Assembly: GCA_002793355.1 (NCBI GenBank)
Contig: PFQB01000086.1
Location: 1-17,849 of the forward strand
Source: Candidatus Dojkabacteria bacterium CG_4_10_14_0_2_um_filter_Dojkabacteria_WS6_41_15
GTDB taxonomy: Bacteria; Patescibacteriota; Dojkabacteria; GCA-002793355
DNA length: 17,849 bases
Reading direction: 5' to 3'
Shown: in pieces, positions 1 through 6,886 of the stretch
How positions within the stretch are numbered: position 1 is the first letter of the stretch
How the letters are laid out: each line of letters begins with the position of its first letter
Made by a program: the position numbers and the translations under genes
The notes under the pieces: generated by a model
What the model was told of the DNA's origin: nothing
Seen by the model: only the letters and a program-made list of their open reading frames with translations
The model's database searches: none

Positions 1-28
1 TCTTTTCTGTTCGTATTTTTTGACGGAA

Positions 29-937
29 TTAGTTGGTTGTTGCCATTGCCTCTACTGCAATGGCTGCTTCTGCTGCTGCTGTCAGCAGTTGTGCAAACTT
101 GTTTGAGGCGTTAGTACTATCCCCTGCTGCATAAAGCCCATCTATTGAAGTTTTTTGAGTTTTATCAACAATGATAAAACCCTGTTCATCTGTGGCAACT
201 CCGATGGACTCGGTAAATATTTTGTTTGGTTCGTGCCCAACCTCGATAAAAGCCCCTTGTATATCGAGTGTTTTGAAATCTGGATTTGTTGTAGAAACAC
301 TTTCTAAGTGATCGGTGCCGTTAAATCGTTCTATTCCGGTGTTTAAATGAAGGGTGATTTTCGGGTTACTGTTCAGTTTATCAATCCAATACTTTTCGGC
401 CCTTAGTTGATCTCCGCGAACCAATATATGCACTTTTGAACAGATACCTGAGAGGAAGAGTGCCGAAGTAACGGCAGAATCTCCGCCACCTATAACGGCA
501 ACCTCTTGCCCTTTAAAGAAATAGCCGTCGCAAGTAGCGCAATACGTCACACCTTTGCCGTAAAGTTCTTTTTCTCCTGGAACGTTTAATTTTCGTCTGG
601 TCTTGCCAATGGTAAGGAGTACCTTTTTGGTTTGTATGGTTTGCCTGCTTTTTAGTGTCAAGGTAAAACCTGAGATTGTCTTTTCTAGGTGCTCTACTCT
701 TTCATAAAGCTCGGTTACGCCCAGCTTGAGTGTTTGTTGTTGCACCCGCTGCATTAGTTCAATACCCGTAATTTCTTCGAATCCGGGATAATTACCAATC
801 AGATGAGCTTCGACGGTTTGTCCCCCGAAAACTTCGCCAATAATGAGTGTCTTTAAGCCGTAGCGAGCTGCGTAAATAGCTCCGGAATATCCGGCAAACC
901 CCATACCAACAATCACTAAGTCGTAAATTTCGTTCAT
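29..937 (-). CDS. trxB: Thioredoxin reductase-like FAD/NAD(P) oxidoreductase
   Basis: This 302-residue protein is a flavoenzyme of the low-molecular-weight thioredoxin reductase family, which passes electrons from a pyridine nucleotide through FAD to a CxxC pair and on to thioredoxin in the cytoplasm. Visible are the FAD-binding GMGFAG (residues 11-16), the redox motif CATCDG (Cys133 and Cys136), the second nucleotide-binding motif GGGDSA (150-155) and the C-terminal AGD (271-273). The ATG at 937 was chosen because the FAD motif then starts at residue 7-11, as is usual; an open frame extends to 1162, but its 75 extra residues match nothing and cross the promoter region of the divergent ftsK. 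The NADPH-binding HRRxxxR motif is changed to VRGDQLR, losing one arginine, so cofactor preference is uncertain. No thioredoxin gene is nearby. A TGATACAAT box lies 8 bases before the ATG, and I see no Shine-Dalgarno. Confidence 0.9.
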   Translation of the reverse strand: MNEIYDLVIVGMGFAGYSGAIYAARYGLKTLIIGEVFGGQTVEAHLIGNYPGFEEITGIELMQRVQQQTLKLGVTELYERVEHLEKTISGFTLTLKSRQTIQTKKVLLTIGKTRRKLNVPGEKELYGKGVTYCATCDGYFFKGQEVAVIGGGDSAVTSALFLSGICSKVHILVRGDQLRAEKYWIDKLNSNPKITLHLNTGIERFNGTDHLESVSTTNPDFKTLDIQGAFIEVGHEPNKIFTESIGVATDEQGFIIVDKTQKTSIDGLYAAGDSTNASNKFAQLLTAAAEAAIAVEAMATTN

Positions 938-945
938 ACAATGGT

Positions 946-954
946 ATTGTATCA
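946..954 (-). promoter_or_regulatory. Extended -10 promoter of trxB
   Basis: On the minus strand the sequence reads TGATACAAT, an extended -10 element with one mismatch from TGnTATAAT. It ends 8 bases before the trxB ATG at 937, so transcription would be expected to start within a base or two of the start codon, giving a leaderless or nearly leaderless mRNA. I see no convincing -35. Confidence 0.5.
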
Positions 955-1017
955 TTTGCATGAGAGAATTGTGGTGAAAGTGTTCACCGAAAACACCGTT
1001 TTTGACTAGAAATCGTG

Positions 1018-1023
1018 TATAAT
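1018..1023 (+). promoter_or_regulatory. -10 box of ftsK
   Basis: A perfect TATAAT ends 8 bases before the ftsK ATG at 1032. A TTGACT lies at 1002-1007 but is only 10 bases upstream, too close to be the partner -35. GAGG at 1027-1030 sits one base from the ATG, too near to work as a Shine-Dalgarno. The expected start site is about 1030, making the transcript essentially leaderless. Confidence 0.5.
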
Positions 1024-1031
1024 GACGAGGT

Positions 1032-3356
1032 ATGGCAAAACGTGGACGCCCCTCAAAATCCAAAGGCTTGACGATAAAAAGCAGAGAAACCCAAGTCTTT
1101 TTGGGTCTTGTTTTTGTTGCTATTGGTGGTTCACTCTTTTTTAACAATTCGTTACCGGGCACTATTCCTTTACTGATCCAGTCAAATTTTGGGCAGACAA
1201 CCTACGTTTTAGGCGCAATTTCTATCGTGCTTGGGCTTCGTATGGTAGGCGTAAAAACCTTTGTGACTAGTGACCGCTTTTTAACGGGACTATTGCTTCT
1301 GCTTATCGCGGCACTGCCGTTATTTTCCGCCATTGCCGATCAAGGCGATCAGACACTTTCGTACTCCGAAGCAGTGCAAGCCCGCGGTGGTGGCTCAATA
1401 GGTGCAGCAATGCACCAGTGGCTACAAAGCTTTCTAGGTCGCCCCGCCGAAGTTGGCGTGTTGTGGGCAACCGTTATCCTGTCCCTTTCCGTTATTAGCG
1501 GATTATCGTTAGAACAAGCAGGAGAAGTGTTAACAGCGATATTTTCCTTTATTGGCAAGTTCTTCGGTTCACTCTTTCAAGCAATGACGGGCAAGGTTCC
1601 GGAATCAGAGAGAAGACCTGAAATAATGAACGCACAAACGCAGGAATTGAGGAGAAATGCTAAACAAGAAGACGGTTTGCACGAGCTGGATATTGAAAAT
1701 ACGCTCAATCCGCAAATAAAAGAATTGGATATTGCTGATGTGGATCTTCCAGAGTTAGACGCGGATAAAGCACCCGGAAAGCATGGAGGAGATCCAAAAA
1801 TAACCATGAGTTTTGGGCAAGATTTACGAGGCAACAAATGGGAAGATGGTGAGAACGTTCAAATATCAGATCTTGAGCAAGAATTTCGAAACAGGTATGT
1901 AGAAAAATTCAAAAAATGGACCATGGTTCCGCTTGAGTTGCTAGATCCACCTGAAACAGAAACTACCGAAAAAGGCGAAGATTTAATAGAGAAAAGTAAA
2001 TTAATCGAAAAGACGCTTTCCAGTTTCAAAATTCAAGCGCGTGTCGCCAAAGTGTATGTCGGACCCTCCGTCGTTCAATATGCACTTAATCTTGCAGTAG
2101 GAACCAAAGTCTCAAGAGTAAAGGCGCTCTCACACGATATCGGTCTTGCTCTTGCTGCCTCGTCTGACTCTTTGCGTATTGAAACGATTGGCGGCACATC
2201 TCTTGTTGGTATCGAAGTTCCTAGAAAAATTGGCCGTACAGTTCGTATTAGCGAGGTTATCGGCTCTTCCGAAATGTCTAGAAAAACCAAAAAACTACCA
2301 TTGGCGCTTGGTGCAGACATTCGTAACGAAATTTCGGTTATTGACTTGTACAGTATGCCTCACGTGTTGGTTGGTGGTGCTACTGGTACTGGAAAGTCTG
2401 TTGCGATTAACACTATTCTTACTGGTTTGCTCATGAAGTTTACTCCAGACGAACTGCGACTTATTTTAGTCGATCCAAAACGTGTAGAAATGACCCCGTA
2501 TAACGATATCCCCTACCTCCTAACTCCTGCGATTGATGATATGGACAAGGTAATCCATGCGTTAGATTGGTCAATTCACGAAATGGCACAACGTCTTCAA
2601 TTGTTTAAGGAAGCAAAAGTGAGAAATTTGGAGGACTTTAACGAAGAGTCCACATACAAAATTCCAAACATCATTATTGTTATCGACGAAATGGCGGACC
2701 TTATGTTGACCAAAAAAGGAGACGTAGAGCAGAAGATAGTTCGTTTGGCACAGTTGGCTCGAGCGACTGGAATTCACTTGATTTTGGCCACGCAGCGACC
2801 GAGTGTTAATGTTATTACGGGATTGATTAAAGCCAATATTCCTGCCCGCATCTCTTTGGCAGTAACTTCCGGTATCGATTCGCGTGTTATCATCGATCAG
2901 CAAGGTGCGGAGACATTGATTGGTAAGGGTGATATGTTGGTTAAAACCCCGGATAATGCGAAGATTCGCCGTTTACAAGGCGCCTTTATAACCACAAAGG
3001 AAGTTAACAAGGTGACGGACTATATCAGAACACAGGCAATGCAACTTGATCCAGAAGGTGATTGGTGTATGCCTGGAATAGATGAATTCCAAGGTACAGC
3101 CGGGACGACTTCAGGTAATGGTGAGGTTGGTGAGGAAATTCACGACCCGCTCTTCCGACAAGCGGTCGAATTAGTGATTCAGCAGCAAAAAGGATCCGCC
3201 TCTACCATTCAGCGGTATCTAAAAGTTGGGTTTAATCGTGCAGCAAGGTACATAGATTTGATGGAAAAAATTGGCATTGTGGCAGGTTCAAATGGTGCAA
3301 AACCTCGCGAAGTGTTAGTGACGAGCATTTCGGAAGTGGAAGAACTGGACAATTAG
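1032..3356 (+). CDS. ftsK: FtsK/SpoIIIE family DNA translocase
   Basis: This 774-residue protein is a septal DNA translocase, a membrane-anchored hexameric ATPase that pumps chromosomal DNA through the closing division septum. The N-terminal region carries hydrophobic segments at about residues 21-40, 56-72, 83-102 and 142-160, followed by a charged linker (about 190-300) shorter than in E. coli FtsK. The RecA-like motor contains Walker A GGATGTGKS (448-456), Walker B IIIVIDE (547-553) and the SGIDSRVIIDQQGAETLIG stretch (613-631) typical of the family. The C-terminal gamma winged helix (about 705-765, with ASTIQRYLKVGFNRAARY) is intact; in the family it reads polar KOPS/SRS sequences and activates XerCD. 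It diverges from trxB, with a -10 box immediately before the ATG, and is followed at 43 bases by the VOC-fold gene, which may be co-transcribed. Confidence 0.96.
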   Translation: MAKRGRPSKSKGLTIKSRETQVFLGLVFVAIGGSLFFNNSLPGTIPLLIQSNFGQTTYVLGAISIVLGLRMVGVKTFVTSDRFLTGLLLLLIAALPLFSAIADQGDQTLSYSEAVQARGGGSIGAAMHQWLQSFLGRPAEVGVLWATVILSLSVISGLSLEQAGEVLTAIFSFIGKFFGSLFQAMTGKVPESERRPEIMNAQTQELRRNAKQEDGLHELDIENTLNPQIKELDIADVDLPELDADKAPGKHGGDPKITMSFGQDLRGNKWEDGENVQISDLEQEFRNRYVEKFKKWTMVPLELLDPPETETTEKGEDLIEKSKLIEKTLSSFKIQARVAKVYVGPSVVQYALNLAVGTKVSRVKALSHDIGLALAASSDSLRIETIGGTSLVGIEVPRKIGRTVRISEVIGSSEMSRKTKKLPLALGADIRNEISVIDLYSMPHVLVGGATGTGKSVAINTILTGLLMKFTPDELRLILVDPKRVEMTPYNDIPYLLTPAIDDMDKVIHALDWSIHEMAQRLQLFKEAKVRNLEDFNEESTYKIPNIIIVIDEMADLMLTKKGDVEQKIVRLAQLARATGIHLILATQRPSVNVITGLIKANIPARISLAVTSGIDSRVIIDQQGAETLIGKGDMLVKTPDNAKIRRLQGAFITTKEVNKVTDYIRTQAMQLDPEGDWCMPGIDEFQGTAGTTSGNGEVGEEIHDPLFRQAVELVIQQQKGSASTIQRYLKVGFNRAARYIDLMEKIGIVAGSNGAKPREVLVTSISEVEELDN

Positions 3357-3399
3357 TGAATTGGCTAGTATGGGACGGATAGTTTATTGTAACAAGAAT

Positions 3400-3783
3400 A
3401 TGGGGAAATACGTTACCCTAAAGGGGATTCTCTTGTGGTCGGAAGATTACAAAGGACTGGCGCAATGGTATCAGGAAAAATTTGGCTTTGAAGTCGATCC
3501 AAAGTTCTCGTACGAGGACCCAAAGGATACGGGAATTACGTTGATAGTTGGCGACTCTTGGATCTGGTGCGGAAAGCACTCAGAAGTTCACGGAGCAAAC
3601 AAGGATCCATACCGCATTATGTTTGAAATTTCTGTCGAATCTGTGGGTACTTTGTATCAAGAACTGTCCGAAAAGGGTGTCGATTTTATTGCTCAGCCTT
3701 TTAAGTCACCAACTATGGATATATACTACGCAACATTCAAAGATCTCGACGGAAACATCGGGCAATTGGTGGGTCGATTATAG
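3400..3783 (+). CDS. VOC superfamily (glyoxalase/bleomycin-resistance fold) protein
   Basis: This is a 127-residue single-domain protein of the vicinal oxygen chelate superfamily, whose members bind a metal and act as lyases, isomerases, dioxygenases or resistance proteins. The sequence starts with a typical first strand and helix (KGILLWSEDYKGLAQWYQEKFGFEV) and ends with the diagnostic DLDGNIGQLVG loop and strand. Candidate metal ligands include the Glu in RIMFEIS and the histidines in KHSEVHG, but I cannot assign them firmly. Start choice: the frame is open from TTG 3361 and has an ATG at 3370, but ATG 3400 puts the first VOC strand at the usual distance from the N terminus. Substrate is unknown. 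It lies 43 bases after ftsK and converges on the broken GGDEF-like gene. Confidence 0.75.
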   Translation: MGKYVTLKGILLWSEDYKGLAQWYQEKFGFEVDPKFSYEDPKDTGITLIVGDSWIWCGKHSEVHGANKDPYRIMFEISVESVGTLYQELSEKGVDFIAQPFKSPTMDIYYATFKDLDGNIGQLVGRL

Positions 3784-3794
3784 AGATTTGCCTA

Positions 3795-4227
3795 CTACGG
3801 CATAACTTCGGGGGCTTTTGTTTTTTTGTTTGCAACTTCAGCGACAAGGCTTTCCATTGTATTCTCGAAGTCACTCCATTTCTTCACGCCCGACAGTTTT
3901 TTGCTGGCGAAGGTTGCATTCATCCCCTCTTTTGCAAGTGATTTTCTAATACGGTTGGCCAATAATTGAAACCGCTCGGTAAACTACGGGCTCTGCCCGT
4001 AGTACTCATTAATATCAGCGAAAATAACTGCGGTGATAAAATTTTTTACCTGTGGAAATACTATCTTTTGAAATGCCGGGCGGGTAAATACTCCGAAAAC
4101 ACTATCAATACAAAGTGCTTCAATAATTTTCTCGAGCTCTTCGCGCGCGCGTGCGTGACGTATGTATCTATTTAAGGTGTTTATGTGCCAATAGTATCAC
4201 TAAAAGGAGAAATAGCGAAATCCACAA
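3795..4227 (-). pseudogene. Broken membrane-anchored GGDEF-like protein
   Basis: Reading the minus strand and allowing one frameshift (about 4168-4176, in a short T/A run), the translation gives a hydrophobic anchor (LWISLFLLLVILLAHKHL), a basic/coiled linker (RYIRHARAREELEKIIEAL), then DSVFGVFTRPAFQ, resembling the DxLTGLxNRRxF start of diguanylate cyclase domains, and VIFADINEY, resembling the metal-binding DID strand. An in-frame TAG at 3984-3986, inside a perfect hairpin, interrupts it. Afterwards come ERFQLLANRIRKSLAKEGMN and ATFASKKL..DFENTMESLVAEVANKKTK, resembling the last helices and strands of GGDEF domains. The active-site GGDEF segment itself is missing, as if deleted at the hairpin. 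Upstream of TTG 4227 no good start is seen. It lies directly downstream of murJ on the same strand. Family assignment is by eye and moderate. Confidence 0.45.
3983..4003. repeat. Perfect hairpin (9-bp stem, TCT loop) holding an in-frame TAG
   Basis: ACTACGGGC and GCCCGTAGT are perfect inverted copies separated by TCT. On the minus strand the right arm supplies the TAG that interrupts the GGDEF-like frame. There is no T-run after the stem on either strand, so it does not look like an intrinsic terminator. Confidence 0.8.
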
Positions 4228-4260
4228 ATATGAGAAAATAACTTCATTGAAAATGTTTTT

Positions 4261-4273
4261 GCTACGAAGTAGC
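4261..4273. repeat. Mini-hairpin with GAA loop abutting the murJ stop
   Basis: GCTAC-GAA-GTAGC is a perfect 5-bp stem with a three-base loop, touching the murJ stop codon (4273-4275). A second small palindrome, GGCC-GTGA-GGCC, lies beside it within the last murJ codons. On the minus strand the stem is followed by AAAAA rather than a T-run, so it is not a standard terminator of murJ. Confidence 0.65.
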
Positions 4274-6078
4274 TAGGCCGTGAGGCCCGGGATATCTATG
4301 TCTTCACTTCGGGGTTCGACTTTCTGCCTAAGCGAGCGGAGAACTTGTCTGACATTCACGTAGTTTTTGATGACTGTTCTCGTTAAATATGCATAAGAAG
4401 CGACGCAAACCAACACGGTCAGCCCTGAAATTCCAACAATACTAACGGTTTTGGTTGTATCAAATAGTAGATCTGCAGCTTTGAAGGTAAGATATGACAA
4501 TACAAAGGTCAACACACCGCTCCAGACCAATTTTCTAAGCGTGACAAAGCAATGAGTTGTTTTTTTTGCATAATCCAATGAACCTATTTTCTTCGATAAT
4601 AGCCAGAAGCTTAACGCTACTTCGACAAGTAAACTGAGGGAAATCCCAAAAGCAAGTCCTACGACAGCACCGAAAGACGTTCCTCGAACAAAGAACCAAT
4701 TAAGAATCGAAGGAATTGATGAAACAAATAAGGACACTGAAGCAAATGATGCAAGGAGTTCGTGGTAATGTGAGAAAAAGTTTGTAAAACCAATGCTGAA
4801 TAGAATATTAAGAGTAACACCGAGGATGCTAATGAAAAGCGGTGTCTTAGTGTTGTTAATGGCATAAAAAGTCCGGATATTCCACGCAGCTAGTGATTGC
4901 AGCAATATTATTGGTGTAAAAAAGGCAAGAGTAAAACTGGTAATCACCGTGGCCGTCCATGTAAATCGCCCTGCTCCAAGGACAAGACGGACAATGGGTA
5001 CGCGTAGCACGATAAATAAAACAATAATGGGTATCGCCAACAGAAATAGCAGAATAAGCGTTCTCCAATATAAAGCGTTAAGCGATTTATGGTTATCATC
5101 TTCGTGTGCTCTTTCATTTAGTCGAGGAAAAAGCACTTGCAATAGTGTTCCTGAAAGTAAATCGACAGGCACAAGAGAAAGAGTGCTTGCAAATTTAAAT
5201 ACAGATAAAGCACCAGTTCCAAGGGTAAATCCTAAAAATGTATTAAAGGTTATGGCCAATTGCTCTACTCCAAGACCGAATACTCGAGGGAGGGATAGTT
5301 TTGCGATATCCTTTACATACCGATTGATTCCGAAAGACCACGAAAAATCATTCTCGTGTAGCAGTAATACGCCAACTGATTGGGTAATAAAATGCAAAGC
5401 CGTTCCAAGAAGAACCGCATAACAAAGTGCATACACGCCGAACTGTGGTGCAAACTTAACAAAGAAGGTAATTCCCACAACAATTCCAATATTGTAGAAC
5501 AAGGGGGCTAGTGCAGTAGAAATAAATCTTTTGTGCGCTTGCAGATAAGCGCCAAAAACGCTACTTACAGAGAGAAGCAGCGGTGAAACCAACATTAAAC
5601 GAGATAGATTTACAAATAGGTTTTCGTAGTAAAGATTCGTGTTTGTGGGCAAATCGAGGGTTAGTTCGAACGCCTTTAATACTTCTTTACTGGTGAAAAT
5701 CCAGTGGGTAATCGCCGGCATTGTGAAGTAAAGTATTCCTAATAGAAACAGCATACACCCAAATAGTATTGATATGACGGTATTAAGAGTCATGTGGAGT
5801 GTCTTCGCGTCGCCTTTCTTCAAAATTTTGATAAACACGGGAACTAGTGCTGCGTTAACGGTGCCCACGACCAGTAACGCAAAAACCAAATCGGGCAAGG
5901 CAAAGGCTGCATAGAAGATATCTGTTTCTTTACTGGTTCCGAAAAGACGGGCAATAAGATGCACTTTAAAGAAACCCAGCAGCTTGCCGATAATGGAAAT
6001 TGTGCCGATAAAGACAGAAATAGCGATAAGCTTGCTTTCAAAATGTCGAATTTTCTCTCTGATTTGTATGAATGTCAT
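4273..6078 (-). CDS. murJ: Lipid II flippase MurJ (MviN)
   Basis: This 601-residue polytopic membrane protein belongs to the MOP-type MurJ/MviN family, which flips lipid II across the cytoplasmic membrane for peptidoglycan synthesis. The diagnostic N-terminal block is present: GKLLGFFKVHLIARLFGTS, then DIFYAAFALPDLVFALLVVGTVNAALVPVF. Hydrophobic segments recur along the whole length, in keeping with the usual 14 helices; the protein is longer than the common 500-520 residues because of loops and a basic, then acidic, C-terminal tail. Two arginines typical of the first-helix region (R.LGF.R) are lysines here, and the Arg that usually follows the PN/PD motif is Phe. The ATG at 6078 overlaps the end of an upstream 49-codon gene by ATGA, implying translational coupling. 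A GAA-loop hairpin touches the stop codon. Confidence 0.93.
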   Translation of the reverse strand: MTFIQIREKIRHFESKLIAISVFIGTISIIGKLLGFFKVHLIARLFGTSKETDIFYAAFALPDLVFALLVVGTVNAALVPVFIKILKKGDAKTLHMTLNTVISILFGCMLFLLGILYFTMPAITHWIFTSKEVLKAFELTLDLPTNTNLYYENLFVNLSRLMLVSPLLLSVSSVFGAYLQAHKRFISTALAPLFYNIGIVVGITFFVKFAPQFGVYALCYAVLLGTALHFITQSVGVLLLHENDFSWSFGINRYVKDIAKLSLPRVFGLGVEQLAITFNTFLGFTLGTGALSVFKFASTLSLVPVDLLSGTLLQVLFPRLNERAHEDDNHKSLNALYWRTLILLFLLAIPIIVLFIVLRVPIVRLVLGAGRFTWTATVITSFTLAFFTPIILLQSLAAWNIRTFYAINNTKTPLFISILGVTLNILFSIGFTNFFSHYHELLASFASVSLFVSSIPSILNWFFVRGTSFGAVVGLAFGISLSLLVEVALSFWLLSKKIGSLDYAKKTTHCFVTLRKLVWSGVLTFVLSYLTFKAADLLFDTTKTVSIVGISGLTVLVCVASYAYLTRTVIKNYVNVRQVLRSLRQKVEPRSEDIDIPGLTA

Positions 6079-6224
6079 GTCGGCAGGTTTAATATCAACG
6101 ATGGACTAGCCTGGGGTGCTGTTACTCTAAACCAATACAAGTAGCCACCATAGCTAACAACGGAAACGAGAGCTAAAAGTAACCAGAATATCGTTTGTTC
6201 GTGCTCTTTAATAAAGGCCATCAT
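6075..6224 (-). CDS. 49-residue single-pass membrane protein upstream of murJ
   Basis: This short gene encodes a 49-residue protein starting MMAFIKEHEQTIFWLLL. It has one clear hydrophobic helix (about residues 12-31, rich in L, V, A and ending in aromatic YLYWF) and a short proline- and serine-bearing tail, so it is probably a single-pass membrane protein. Its stop overlaps the murJ start as ATGA, the layout of translationally coupled gene pairs. A perfect extended -10 element, TGCTATAAT, lies 8 bases before its ATG and would drive both genes. An alternative start is the adjacent second ATG at 6221. I recognise no family; a role alongside MurJ is inference from the coupling only. Confidence 0.6.
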   Translation of the reverse strand: MMAFIKEHEQTIFWLLLALVSVVSYGGYLYWFRVTAPQASPSLILNLPT

Positions 6225-6232
6225 GCAGATTC

Positions 6233-6241
6233 ATTATAGCA
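6233..6241 (-). promoter_or_regulatory. Extended -10 promoter of the small ORF-murJ pair
   Basis: The minus strand reads TGCTATAAT, a perfect extended -10. Eight bases separate it from the ATG at 6224, so the predicted start site is at or 1-2 bases before the start codon. The box lies in the 44-base gap after the nuclease gene, where I see no terminator. Confidence 0.6.
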
Positions 6242-6268
6242 CCAACCCGCGACAAAACTGAGCGAAAT

Positions 6269-6886
6269 CTACTCGGGTTTAAATAGGCCTAATCCTTCGT
6301 TGCGCGCTAACTCTTGAGCACTATATAATTGCTGCTGAAAGGCCACGTTTGGGGGGACTGTTAAGATTGTCGCATACCCTTGGCGAATAAGTGCATAATT
6401 TACCATTATTCCGTTTTCTAGATAAACATACCTTAATAATCGTCCGTACTTATCAGTTTCGGCTGTGTCTTTTTGGATGTAGACTCCCTTGTTTAATACA
6501 AGCCAACTATTGAAAGCCGCCGCCTGAGGTCCATAAGGTTCGTCGGTACCTGCCTCCTGGTGTTTAATCTCTGGGGTATCAATGCCAATATAGCGAATAT
6601 CAGCTTCGGTATCGTCTGCACGTCTAATTTTGATTGTATCTCCATCTGTTATCGAAATTACGGTGGCTTTTTCGAACGTAGTGGAATCAAGTTTCGTGTC
6701 AGCGTAAAGTAATTGCCCCGTAGCTTCCAATTGAGTGTATTTTAATTCGAAGGTTTGCAGGTCCTTTGTACGTGATTGTAGATAGCCGCCGATAACTATA
6801 GCCACAACGGCTAGGGTTAACAACGTCTCGACCAGTGAGCGTTTGATTGCCAGCGGGTTCTTTTTTAGTCGTATTTCAGGAGACAT
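6269..6886 (-). CDS. Membrane-anchored staphylococcal-type thermonuclease
   Basis: This is a 205-residue nuclease of the SNase (TNase) family, Ca2+-dependent enzymes that cut DNA and RNA. An uncleaved-looking anchor at about residues 16-36 (basic residues, then a run of L, V, A, I) suggests export with the catalytic domain outside. The domain (about 73-203) has ISITDGDTIKI with metal-binding aspartates (Asp81, Asp83), DIRYIGIDTPE with the equivalents of catalytic Arg35 and Glu43 (Arg98, Glu106), and KYGRLLRYVYL with the equivalent of Arg87 (Arg149), so it looks active. Its ATG lies inside the end of the cysteine desulfurase gene (22-base overlap), with a TGCTATACT box 6 bases before the ATG, so it may be transcribed both with sufS and alone. 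Likely role: degrading external nucleic acid for nutrients or defence. Confidence 0.9.
   Translation of the reverse strand: MSPEIRLKKNPLAIKRSLVETLLTLAVVAIVIGGYLQSRTKDLQTFELKYTQLEATGQLLYADTKLDSTTFEKATVISITDGDTIKIRRADDTEADIRYIGIDTPEIKHQEAGTDEPYGPQAAAFNSWLVLNKGVYIQKDTAETDKYGRLLRYVYLENGIMVNYALIRQGYATILTVPPNVAFQQQLYSAQELARNEGLGLFKPE

Noticed and set aside
1002..1023. TTGACT and TATAAT as a classical sigma-70 pair before ftsK
   Set aside because: The spacing is 10 bases, far from the 16-18 needed; only the -10 is credible.
938..1162. 75-codon N-terminal extension of the thioredoxin reductase frame
   Set aside because: It has no family-like sequence, overlaps the start of ftsK and would place the FAD motif far from the N-terminus; the ATG at 937 with a nearby -10 is better.
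3800..3840. T-rich stretch after the VOC gene as an intrinsic terminator
   Set aside because: No stable stem lies immediately before the T-run, and the bases read as lysine codons of the opposite-strand remnant.
4141..4160. Alternating CG/TG run resembling Z-DNA
   Set aside because: It is only about 16 bases and is explained by Arg/Ala/His codons of the decayed GGDEF-like gene.
4949..5422. 157-codon open frame antisense to murJ
   Set aside because: It is a shadow of the conserved murJ frame, with no recognisable motif or promoter.
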